Source of the DNA: Peptococcaceae bacterium
Lineage (GTDB): Bacteria; Bacillota; Dehalobacteriia; UBA4068; UBA4997
Assembly: GCA_022797295.1 (NCBI GenBank)
Contig: JAAWKH010000001.1
Coordinates: 62,001 to 126,000, forward strand
Direction: 5' to 3'
DNA length: 64,000 nt
Made by a program: the position numbers and the translations under genes. Numbering within the stretch: position 1 is the stretch's first letter; each line of letters opens with the position of its first letter. The notes beneath the pieces were generated by a model. It was not told the origin of the DNA and searched no databases. It saw only the letters and a program-made list of their open reading frames with translations. Of the stretch, positions 8,565 to 15,492 are shown piece by piece.

Positions 8565-9983
8565 ATGCGAAAATGGATTATAGCGTTCAGTCTGCTTGCG
8601 GCCCTACTGGGGCTGGCGGGCTGCGGCGGGCCGGAGGAGCAGGCGGCGACTCCTGCTATATGCTATTACAATGGAAGCTATTATAATTCTGAGGGGCAAA
8701 AGCTGGTGGAATTCGGCACGGACTGTCGAATTTTATGTGACGCCCAAGGCCATTCCTGCTATTTGTTGCAGAAATTGGGTTCTAGCTTTAAGATTTATGA
8801 CGTTTACGGCCAGTTGGTGCAAACTGTGGAGTTGCAGCAGGCGGTTCCTGATTCCGGCACGGCGTGGTTTTACTTTGCGCCGGACGGCAATTTATCTAAG
8901 AGCGTTTTTGTGCTAGATTTGCTACGCCAGGAGGGCCACTATCAGCTGTTGGATATTGAGGGCAATGTGCTGGTGGATAAGCCCCGACAGCTGCTGCGGC
9001 AGGGGTATGACGACAAGCTGCAGCTCAGCGTTATTGCTACGGATAGTTTTGTGGCTGTGAGTTATAATGATTTTAACCCGGCAACCCAGCTGGATAGAAC
9101 AAGTTATCTGGATATATACGATTGGCAGGGGCAACAGTTTGAAACTGAGCACGATTATTTTGAGCTGATGCCGCTGGGCGGTTTTAGATACGCGGATTTG
9201 CCATTTTACCTGGCCCATTATCGCAACAAAAATGGTTATTTGCGTTATGATATTTTGAATGCCCAGGGCCAAGTGCAGCTGGCTAATTTAAGCCTGGTGG
9301 ATTATTTGGGCGGCGGTGTGCTGGCGATTACGCTTGGTTGGGGCGATATGCGCAGTGGTTTTGCGGATTTGCAGGGGCGCTGGCTGGACGGCGGCCTGAT
9401 GAATTTAGGCCGGGAGTTGCGGATTTTCTACAGCGATAGCGGCATTTACAACACCAACGGCCTGTTGATTGCCGATAAGCAATTTTGGGCGGTGGACGGA
9501 GTTCAGCGGATGGCGCGGATAGTTAATAATCAGGTTTTGGTGGCGGAAACCTGTTCGGAGGCGGCGGATTTTCAGCCGACAATTTGTCGGCATTGTATTT
9601 ATGACGTATGGGGGCGGCTGCTGTTGCAGGAGGAGCATGAGCTGCTGGAGGGGGAAACCTGTTTTTGGTTTTCCGACATTTCATATGATAAGCCGAAGCT
9701 GCCCAAAAGGGTTTTGCAGAAATATCAGGATATTCGGGTTTTATATGATGAGTATGGTTTTGAACCATCCGGCCATTTTTACGCTTCTTTTGAAAATCCC
9801 TCCGAGAGATTTCAGTTTGATGTTTTGGACTCTCTTGGGCGGGTTGTTTTGACCAACGTTAAGAGTGCGGAATATCTTGGGCAGGATATTTTTGAGGTGC
9901 AGCAGGGATTTAGCCGCGGTTTGATGAATTGTAAGGGCGAATGGCTGTTTAGGGAGTCTGTTTTTGCCGATTTAGAGGATTAA
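8565..9983 (+). CDS. Tandem-family lipoprotein 5 (one and a half to two modules)
   Basis: 472 residues; the signal peptide DNA is almost identical to copy 4 (one difference over about 69 bases by eye). The first module (YYNGSYYNSEGQKLVE, IYDVYGQLVQTVE, FYFAPDGNLSKSVFVLDLL, LLDIEGNVLVDK, IYDWQGQQFETE, SGFADLQGRWLDGG) leads into a shorter second one (FYSDSGIYNTNGLLIADK, IYDVWGRLLLQEE, VLDSLGRVVLTN, GFSRGLMNCKGEWLFRES, LED). Last of the five. The next gene has its own GGGAGG site 24 bases after this stop, so the embedded-RBS scheme ends here although Leu-Glu-Asp is still present. Confidence 0.74.
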   Translation: MRKWIIAFSLLAALLGLAGCGGPEEQAATPAICYYNGSYYNSEGQKLVEFGTDCRILCDAQGHSCYLLQKLGSSFKIYDVYGQLVQTVELQQAVPDSGTAWFYFAPDGNLSKSVFVLDLLRQEGHYQLLDIEGNVLVDKPRQLLRQGYDDKLQLSVIATDSFVAVSYNDFNPATQLDRTSYLDIYDWQGQQFETEHDYFELMPLGGFRYADLPFYLAHYRNKNGYLRYDILNAQGQVQLANLSLVDYLGGGVLAITLGWGDMRSGFADLQGRWLDGGLMNLGRELRIFYSDSGIYNTNGLLIADKQFWAVDGVQRMARIVNNQVLVAETCSEAADFQPTICRHCIYDVWGRLLLQEEHELLEGETCFWFSDISYDKPKLPKRVLQKYQDIRVLYDEYGFEPSGHFYASFENPSERFQFDVLDSLGRVVLTNVKSAEYLGQDIFEVQQGFSRGLMNCKGEWLFRESVFADLED

Positions 9984-10013
9984 AGAGATATTGAGAAACG
10001 GGAGGTATTGATT

Positions 10014-10922
10014 ATGAGAAAATTTTTAGTTGTGCTGCTGCTGTTGTTGTGCGCTATGGGGCTGGCGGCCTGTAATGAGCAGAAGCCTGCTGAGCCGAAT
10101 GGCGGCCAGACCGGCGAAGCCCTGCTGAAGCTGGAGGAATATCCGCGGGTGGATGGCTCCACCGCCAATTTGCCGATGATGGCTCAAATTATGGCAGATA
10201 GTGTGGGGATTACTCTGGCGGAGGCAGAACAGCTGACCAGCTGCCGTAAAACGGCTGACGCTTGGCTAGCTTTGGCAGAGGGCGATGCAGACCTGCTGTT
10301 GGTTTATGAGGCGGCGGAGATGACCAAGCAGCAGTTGGCGGAAATTGGCACTGAGCTGACGATTGAGCCGATTGGCCGGGACGCTTTGGTGTTTATCGTC
10401 AATGAGGATAATCCGGTGCAAAGCTTAACTCAGGAGCAGTTGATTGGCATTTACAGCGGTGAGATTACCAACTGGAGCGAGGTTGGCGGGGATGATTTGC
10501 CGATTGTTCCGTTTCAGCGGCCGGATGAAAGCGGCAGCCAAAGCCTGTTTGTAAAGCTGCTTATGCAGGGGCGGCAGCCAATGGAAGCGCCGACGGAATT
10601 TCGTCCGGCGGAAATGGGCGGCCTGATTGAACAGCTTGCTTCCTATAATAATAGCGCCGACGCTTTAGGTTATTCTGTTTTCTATTATGCTTCTTATATG
10701 TATCAGCAGCCTGGCCTGCGCTTTTTGGCTGTTGATGGGGTGCTGCCAAGTGATGAAAGCATTGCCGATGGCAGTTATCCGCTGCTTAATGAATATTATC
10801 TGGCAGTGCGCAGCGCTGATTTGGTGGATGAACAATCCCCGGTGAGCAAGCTTTATCGCTGGATTTTGTCGGACGATGGCAAGCAGTCCATTCGACAAGC
10901 CGGCTACATTCCGCTCGATTAA
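10014..10922 (+). CDS. PstS-like substrate-binding lipoprotein
   Basis: 302 residues. The ATG at 10014 is 8 bases after GGAGG (10001-10005); a TTG six bases earlier is too close to that site. The signal peptide ends G-L-A-A-C at Cys20 and resembles those of the upstream lipoproteins. The mature part is a PBP-like domain of the phosphate-binding (PstS) superfamily: VDGSTANLPMM near the N-terminus, then VQSLTQEQLIGIYSGEITNW, then VPFQRPDESGSQSLF. No pstC, pstA or pstB is nearby, so it is an orphan binding protein or a sensor. Its position, 30 bases after the lipoprotein array and on the same strand, suggests co-transcription. Its ligand is unproven. Confidence 0.8.
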   Translation: MRKFLVVLLLLLCAMGLAACNEQKPAEPNGGQTGEALLKLEEYPRVDGSTANLPMMAQIMADSVGITLAEAEQLTSCRKTADAWLALAEGDADLLLVYEAAEMTKQQLAEIGTELTIEPIGRDALVFIVNEDNPVQSLTQEQLIGIYSGEITNWSEVGGDDLPIVPFQRPDESGSQSLFVKLLMQGRQPMEAPTEFRPAEMGGLIEQLASYNNSADALGYSVFYYASYMYQQPGLRFLAVDGVLPSDESIADGSYPLLNEYYLAVRSADLVDEQSPVSKLYRWILSDDGKQSIRQAGYIPLD

Positions 10923-10988
10923 GGAGAGAATGGCGCGCCTTTTGCTGGTCTGTGTATAAATTTGCCTCAAAAAAGCGGCTTACAATCA

Positions 10989-11060
10989 GTTGTCAACAAC
11001 CTTTTCCACATTTTCCACAGGTAAAGCCTGTGGATTGTTGGGGGAAAGTGGTGTGGAAAT
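10989..11060. promoter_or_regulatory. Cluster of four DnaA-box-like 9-mers between the lipoprotein operon and hpf
   Basis: Within the 302-base gap 10923-11224, TTTTCCACA occurs twice back to back (11002-11010, 11011-11019) and two inverted copies follow, TGTGGATTG (11029-11037) and TGTGGAAAT (11052-11060). Each differs from TTATCCACA at one to three positions. GTTGTCAACAAC sits just upstream. No dnaA or dnaN is nearby, so a minor DnaA-binding or titration site is more likely than the origin. The rest of the gap holds the hpf promoter region. Confidence 0.4.
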
Positions 11061-11162
11061 TTGCTAAAAAATGTCGGCAGCGCTGTTTGGCTGACTAAAT
11101 AGGGAATTTTTGTGTAAAAAGCAAATCTTTTTGCGCGTCTGGCAGGATTTTGCGCCTTAAAA

Positions 11163-11197
11163 TATAATTAATATACTGACAACCAAATCTTGGTTGT
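11163..11197 (+). promoter_or_regulatory. hpf -10 element and leader hairpin
   Basis: A perfect TATAAT at 11163-11168 has no good -35 partner. Just downstream ACAACCAA (11179-11186) and TTGGTTGT (11190-11197) form a perfect 8-bp stem with a 3-base loop, ending about 14 bases before the AGGAGGG ribosome-binding site. It would be at or near the 5' end of the mRNA and could be an operator or a stabilising hairpin. Confidence 0.4.
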
Positions 11198-11224
11198 TAA
11201 TATAGTAACCAGGAGGGACGATTT

Positions 11225-11743
11225 ATGAACATTAATGTAAGATCCAGAAAGAATGATGTGACGCCGGCAATGCGTGAATATGCCGAAAAGCGTCTGCGTA
11301 AATTTGACAAAATGCTGGGCGGTGTGGATGACGTTTCAGTTTTGCACGATGTAGTTAAGGATACGCACACGGTGGAGGTAACCATCAATGTGGATGGGGT
11401 TATCCTGCGCAGCGAGGTTTCCAGTTTGGATATGTATGTTTGCGTTGACCAAGCTGTTGACAAGCTGGAGCGCCAAGTGCGCAAGCATAAAACCCGTTTG
11501 GAAAAACGTTTCCGCAAGGAAGCGCAAAAGGCTTCTATGCAGGAATTGGAGGCCTTGCCGAATGAGCAAAAGCTGGTGCGCACCAAGCGTTTTGATAAAA
11601 AGCCTTTGGATGTGGACGAGGCCATCAGCCAGATGGAGCTTTTGGGCCACAACTTCTTCGCTTTTGTGAATGCAGAAACTGACGAAATCAATATTGTTTA
11701 CAAGCGCAAGGATGAAAATTATGGCTTGTTGCAGCCTGAATAA
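11225..11743 (+). CDS. hpf: Ribosome hibernation promoting factor, long form
   Basis: 172 residues, the length of long-form HPF, which dimerises idle 70S ribosomes into 100S particles. The N-terminal domain (about 1-100) opens with MNINVRSRKNDVTPAMREYAEKR, rewritten here in part as the S30AE start, and carries basic rRNA-contacting residues. After a linker rich in Lys and Glu, the C-terminal dimerisation domain (about 115-172) includes VRTKRFDKKPLDVDEAI, QMELLGHNFFAF and INIVYKRKDENYGL. A strong AGGAGGG site precedes the ATG. Monocistronic, closed by a terminator. Confidence 0.93.
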   Translation: MNINVRSRKNDVTPAMREYAEKRLRKFDKMLGGVDDVSVLHDVVKDTHTVEVTINVDGVILRSEVSSLDMYVCVDQAVDKLERQVRKHKTRLEKRFRKEAQKASMQELEALPNEQKLVRTKRFDKKPLDVDEAISQMELLGHNFFAFVNAETDEINIVYKRKDENYGLLQPE

Positions 11744-11759
11744 AGATTAGTTAAAACCT

Positions 11760-11792
11760 CCCTCAGTCAGCAGACTGGGGGATTGTTTTTTT
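11760..11792 (+). terminator. Intrinsic terminator after hpf
   Basis: A 9-bp GC-rich stem (11760-11768 against 11773-11781, one G-T pair) is followed by ATTGTTTTTTT. Confidence 0.85.
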
Positions 11793-11884
11793 CAGAAATT
11801 TGTTGTTGTAATTATACGACTGACAAAATTGGCTAAAAACGCCTAAAATCACTTATTATCACTCATTCTTAGTCAATATTCTCC

Positions 11885-11912
11885 GCAGGAAAAAAGCAGC
11901 GGGCGGGCGAAA
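11885..11912 (+). promoter_or_regulatory. Sigma-H-type promoter of the spoIIA operon
   Basis: GCAGGAAAA (11885-11893) fits the sigma-H -35 pattern RnAGGAwWW. After 12 bases GGCGAAA (11906-11912) fits RnnGAAT except at the last base. The spoIIA operon is a known sigma-H target in Bacillus, and the site lies 38 bases before spoIIAA. Confidence 0.6.
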
Positions 11913-11949
11913 CCTTATAGCAGCTTAATCAACAGAGGAGGCTGTGTTT

Positions 11950-12309
11950 ATGAGCTTTGGCTTTCAGATTAAGGATAACACGGTTTGGGCTTCAATCAGC
12001 GGCGAGGTGGACATGCAGATTGCCAGCCTTTGGCGCGAGGCATTGGAACAGCAGCTGAACAGCACCTTGGCCCGCAATTTAACCTTTGATTTTACCGGCG
12101 TGCGCTTTATTGATAGCTCCGGCCTTGGCGTGGTGTTGGGCCGTTACAAAAGGGTGGCCAGCCGCGGCGGCCGGGTGCGGATTGTTGGCGCTGGCCCGCA
12201 GGTTTACAAAATTTTGCAGTTATCCGGCTTTGCCGGCCTGATGGAAATTGAGCCGCCCGCCGGGTTGGAAGACCAGGAGGCCGGGCGGCAGGCAGGAGGG
12301 CGGATGTGA
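11950..12309 (+). CDS. spoIIAA: Anti-sigma-F factor antagonist
   Basis: 119 residues, a single STAS domain. The phosphorylatable serine lies in RFIDSSGLGV (D55-S-S-G58), the equivalent of Bacillus Ser58. Unphosphorylated SpoIIAA binds SpoIIAB and frees sigma-F in the forespore. AGGAGG (11936-11941) lies 8 bases before the ATG at 11950 and only 2 before an upstream GTG, so the ATG is preferred. First gene of spoIIAA-spoIIAB-sigF. The C-terminal tail after about residue 103 is Gly/Glu-rich and extra. Confidence 0.93.
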   Translation: MSFGFQIKDNTVWASISGEVDMQIASLWREALEQQLNSTLARNLTFDFTGVRFIDSSGLGVVLGRYKRVASRGGRVRIVGAGPQVYKILQLSGFAGLMEIEPPAGLEDQEAGRQAGGRM

Positions 12310-12806
12310 TGCGTGATAAGGCAATGGGATGTTCCGTTTTGGCATATGAAGAGCCAGAATTGAAATATGGCGAGTTGCTGAATAAGTTGCATTTGGATTT
12401 TGCAGCGCACAGTGAAAATGTGGCTTTGGCTCGTTCTCTGGTGGCGGCGTTGATTGCCAACTGCCAGCAGGCGGAGTGGGACATCACCCTTTCTGCTTTG
12501 GAGGAAATCAAGGTGGCTGTTTCAGAGGCTGTGTCCAATGCAATTATTCACGGTTATCAGGGGGAGCCTGGCCGTAGTGTACATATGGAGCTGCTTTTGT
12601 ATCAGTATGCTTTGCAGGTTAAGGTTTGCGATGATGGCGTGGGGATTGCCGATGTGCAGCAGGCAATGGAGCCGGAGTTTACCACCGGCGAGGAGCATCT
12701 GGGCTTGGGCTTTGCTTTTATGAGCTCTTTTATGGATGATGTGCAAGTGGATTCCCAGCTGGGCTGCGGCACCACCGTGACCATGTTGAAAAGAATTCAT
12801 CAATAG
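12309..12806 (+). CDS. spoIIAB: Anti-sigma-F factor, serine kinase
   Basis: 165 residues, some 20 longer than the Bacillus protein because of an N-terminal extension (MRDKAMGCSVLAYEEPELKY). It has GHKL/HATPase_c motifs: N box EAVSNAIIHGY, G1 box CDDGVGI and GLGFAFMSSFMDD. It binds sigma-F in the predivisional cell and phosphorylates SpoIIAA. The ATG overlaps the spoIIAA stop by one base and follows AGGAGGG by 7 bases, so translation is probably coupled. A shorter protein starting at the internal Met is possible. Confidence 0.92.
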   Translation: MRDKAMGCSVLAYEEPELKYGELLNKLHLDFAAHSENVALARSLVAALIANCQQAEWDITLSALEEIKVAVSEAVSNAIIHGYQGEPGRSVHMELLLYQYALQVKVCDDGVGIADVQQAMEPEFTTGEEHLGLGFAFMSSFMDDVQVDSQLGCGTTVTMLKRIHQ

Positions 12807-12815
12807 TGGCTGCCC

Positions 12816-13559
12816 ATGGCTAAGGAGAATATTGTCCTAAATGAGGAGCCGGAGATTTGGCAGCAGGTGCAATCCGGCAGCGCGGCGGAGCGGGCGGAGG
12901 CCAGGGAACGTTTGGTGGAGGCTAATATGCAGCTGGTTTTTTGGCTGGCTCGCCGTTTTGTTGGCCGTGGCTGTGATTGGGAGGACCTTTGCCAGATTGG
13001 CACCATTGGTTTGTTGAAAGCTATCGACCATTTTCAGCCGGCTTATAAAAACCGTTTTTCCACATATGCTGTGCCGATGATTTTAGGCGAGCTGCGTCGG
13101 GCTATTCGGGACGACGGCCTGTTGCACGTCAGCCGTTCCTACAAGGAGCGAATGGCCAAAATTATGCAGGCAAGTCAACGTTTTTTAGAGGAACAGGGGC
13201 GTGAGCCAACTATTTCTGAGCTGGCCTGTTTGCTTGATTTACCACAGGAACAGATTGTACTTGCTTTGGAGGCCAACCAACGCCCACTTTCTTTGCAAAC
13301 GCCTTTAGATAACCAGGATGGCGGCGAGGCTACCTTGCAGGAATTGGTGCCGGCGGCGGAGGGCGAGGATAACTGGGTGCAAAGTTTGGCTTTGCAGCAG
13401 GCCTTTGCCCGTTTGCCGGAACGCCTGTGTTATATTATGGAGGCTCGTTACTTTAAGGAACAAACGCAGCAACAGATTGCCAAGAGCTTGGGAGTTTCTC
13501 AGGTTCAGGTGTCCAGATTGGAAAAGCAGGCTTTGCGCTTGTTGCGTGATTATTTGTGA
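12816..13559 (+). CDS. sigF: Forespore RNA polymerase sigma-F factor
   Basis: 247 residues with sigma-70 regions 2, 3 and 4. Region 2 includes RRFVGRGCDWEDLCQIGTIG and LLKAIDHFQP; region 3 contains GREPTISELACLLD; the region 4 helix-turn-helix is QQIAKSLGVSQVQVSRLEKQ. Third gene of the spoIIA operon, nine bases after spoIIAB, which fixes it as sigma-F rather than sigma-G or sigma-B. It directs the first forespore-specific transcription. Confidence 0.92.
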   Translation: MAKENIVLNEEPEIWQQVQSGSAAERAEARERLVEANMQLVFWLARRFVGRGCDWEDLCQIGTIGLLKAIDHFQPAYKNRFSTYAVPMILGELRRAIRDDGLLHVSRSYKERMAKIMQASQRFLEEQGREPTISELACLLDLPQEQIVLALEANQRPLSLQTPLDNQDGGEATLQELVPAAEGEDNWVQSLALQQAFARLPERLCYIMEARYFKEQTQQQIAKSLGVSQVQVSRLEKQALRLLRDYL

Positions 13560-13630
13560 TTTTTCCACTAAAAATGTGTTTATATAATTTAGAATCTTTC
13601 AATTTTAATCTATCCCAATAATTCCCAGAG

Positions 13631-13668
13631 AGAACACATCGCTGACCGTTAGGTTGGCGGTGTGTTCT
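13631..13668 (+). terminator. Long hairpin after sigF, probable terminator
   Basis: 17 pairs including three G-T wobbles (13631-13647 against 13652-13668) close over a GTTA loop. The 3' side is followed by TGCTTAATG, so there is no clear T tract and another role is possible. Confidence 0.5.
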
Positions 13669-13791
13669 TGCTTAATGCCTTACTGGTTGCCCGGATAGTT
13701 TTTGGAAAAATTTGCGCTGAAAATAAAGGAAAAACGCGCCGTAAAGAGAATTAATATTAGATTAAACGAAAAAAATAATGGGGTTGAATTT

Positions 13792-14427
13792 ATGTTTGAT
13801 TTTTTTAACAATATTAACTGGCTGGAACTGGCTTTTTCTGTGCCGGCTTTGATGTTGGCGCTGACTTTTCACGAGTTTAGCCACGGTTTAGTCGCGTCCA
13901 TTTTGGGAGATGACACGCCGCGGGCGCAAGGCCGGCTGACCTTAAACCCAATCCGGCATTTGGATCCGGTTGGTACTTTGATGTTGTTTTTGTTCCGTTT
14001 TGGTTGGGCCAAACCGGTGGAGGTGGACGCCCGTAATTTTCGCGTTAACTACAAGCTGGGCATGGCTTTGGTTGCAGTGGCTGGGCCGCTTTCCAATATT
14101 TTGCTGGCCCTGTTTTCAGCCTACTGTATCAGCTTCATTAACAGCGGTTTAATCCCATCTAATATCTATTTTTCGGCATTTTTCAATATGTTGATGATGT
14201 ATAACGTTTGTTTTGCGGCTTTTAATATATTGCCATTTCCGCCACTGGACGGTTCAAAGGTTGTGGCCGCCATTGTGCCGGCAAGCTTTGCGGATTTTCT
14301 TTACAGCAACACGCAACTGTTTATGTTGCTTTTGGTGCTGTTCACCACCACGGGCTATGTGGGCAAGTTCATGACGCCCTTGGTGAATTGGTTCTATTAC
14401 TTCATTAATATGCTGGTTTTTGCTTAA
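13792..14427 (+). CDS. Site-2 protease family (M50) membrane metalloprotease
   Basis: About 211 residues from the ATG at 13792; an in-frame start 30 codons upstream would add a basic stretch unlike the family. HEFSH at residues 27-31 is the zinc-binding HExxH, and a C-terminal NILPFPPLDGSKV segment supplies the third ligand of the N/F-P-x-x-D-G type. Five or six hydrophobic segments are seen, as in the YwhC/FtsR-like short S2P proteins found near scpA in Firmicutes. It probably cleaves membrane-embedded substrates; the substrate is unknown. It precedes trpS-scpA-scpB on the same strand. Confidence 0.85.
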   Translation: MFDFFNNINWLELAFSVPALMLALTFHEFSHGLVASILGDDTPRAQGRLTLNPIRHLDPVGTLMLFLFRFGWAKPVEVDARNFRVNYKLGMALVAVAGPLSNILLALFSAYCISFINSGLIPSNIYFSAFFNMLMMYNVCFAAFNILPFPPLDGSKVVAAIVPASFADFLYSNTQLFMLLLVLFTTTGYVGKFMTPLVNWFYYFINMLVFA

Positions 14428-14466
14428 TTGCTTTGCCTAGATTAGATAAAATTGGGGTGTATTCAA

Positions 14467-15489
14467 ATGTCTACAGAAAATAAAGCAACTGAGAACAACG
14501 CTGTTGAAAACAAAGCGGTGCTGAGTGGTATGCGGCCCACCGGCCGTCTGCATTTAGGGCACTACAGCGTGTTGGAAAATTGGGCGGCTTTGCAGGAGCA
14601 ATATGACGCTTACTTTTTCATTGCTGATTATCATGCTCTGACGACCGCCTTTGATAACAGCTCTTCGATTGCGCAGAATGTTTATGATATGACGCTGGAT
14701 TGGTTGGCTGCTGGTTTGGATCCGGAAAAATCGGCTATCTTTGTGCAGTCTGATGTGCGGGAGCTGGCTGATATGCACATTTTGTTTTCTATGATTACGC
14801 CGCTTTCCTGGCTGGAGCGAGTGCCCACCTATAAGGATCAGGTGAACCAATTTGCCAATGGCGGCAAGGATATTATGACCTATGGCTTTTTGGGCTATCC
14901 CTTGCTGATGGCGGCGGATATTTTGCTTTATCGTGCTTTTGGCGTGCCGGTTGGTGAGGACCAGTTGCCGCATATTGAATTTTGCCGGGAATTGGCTCGT
15001 CGTTTTAATTATCTTTACAAAAAGCAGGTTTTCCCGGAGCCGCAGGCTTTGCTTTCCAAAATTAAGCAGTTGCCTGGTTTGGATGGCCGCAAAATGAGCA
15101 AGAGCTACGATAATTACATTATTTTAGGCGCTGACCAAAAAGAAATTGAGCAACGCGTGCGCCAGATGCTGACAGACCCGGCTCGTATTCGCAAGGATGA
15201 CCTTGGCCACCCAGAGGTGTGTATGGTTTACACCTATCATAAGATATATAACCCAGAAGAGCAGGCTGAAATTAAGTGCGAGTGTGAAAAGGGCGGCATT
15301 GGCTGTGTGGCTTGCAAGAAGCGTTTGGCAGCCAAACTGAATGAATATATGGAGCCAATTCGGGAGCGTCGGGAGCATTTTGCCGGCAAGCCGCAGCAGG
15401 TGCAGGAGATTTTGCAGGACGGTCAGCAAAAAGCCAGTCGTAAAGCGGCTGAAACTTTGGCGTTGGTGCGCGACGCGATGGGCATGTAA
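14467..15489 (+). CDS. trpS: Tryptophanyl-tRNA synthetase, predicted 4Fe-4S type
   Basis: 340 residues from the ATG at 14467, 7 bases after a GGGGTG site. Class Ic synthetase that charges tRNA-Trp. HLGH (29-32) and KMSKS (209-213) are the ATP-binding signatures. The C-terminal half has four cysteines spaced C252-x20-C273-x6-C280-x2-C283, matching the arrangement that binds a 4Fe-4S cluster near the anticodon-binding region of Thermotoga maritima TrpRS (C-x22-C-x6-C-x2-C). Cluster binding is inferred from this pattern. No T-box leader is present; it follows the M50 gene by 39 bases. Confidence 0.93.
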   Translation: MSTENKATENNAVENKAVLSGMRPTGRLHLGHYSVLENWAALQEQYDAYFFIADYHALTTAFDNSSSIAQNVYDMTLDWLAAGLDPEKSAIFVQSDVRELADMHILFSMITPLSWLERVPTYKDQVNQFANGGKDIMTYGFLGYPLLMAADILLYRAFGVPVGEDQLPHIEFCRELARRFNYLYKKQVFPEPQALLSKIKQLPGLDGRKMSKSYDNYIILGADQKEIEQRVRQMLTDPARIRKDDLGHPEVCMVYTYHKIYNPEEQAEIKCECEKGGIGCVACKKRLAAKLNEYMEPIRERREHFAGKPQQVQEILQDGQQKASRKAAETLALVRDAMGM

Positions 15490-15492
15490 GCA

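Noticed and set aside
10014-10922. True PstS of a phosphate uptake system
   Set aside because: No pstCAB or phoU is nearby, so only the superfamily is claimed.
10989-11060. Possible replication origin at the DnaA-box-like cluster
   Set aside because: No dnaA, dnaN, rpmH or recF neighbours and no AT-rich unwinding element with phased boxes was recognised; a minor DnaA site is more economical.
14428-14466. T-box leader for trpS, and similarly for leuS (34035-34112) and ilvE (16843-16874)
   Set aside because: Upstream gaps of 32-78 bases cannot hold a T-box, and no T-box core sequence is visible.
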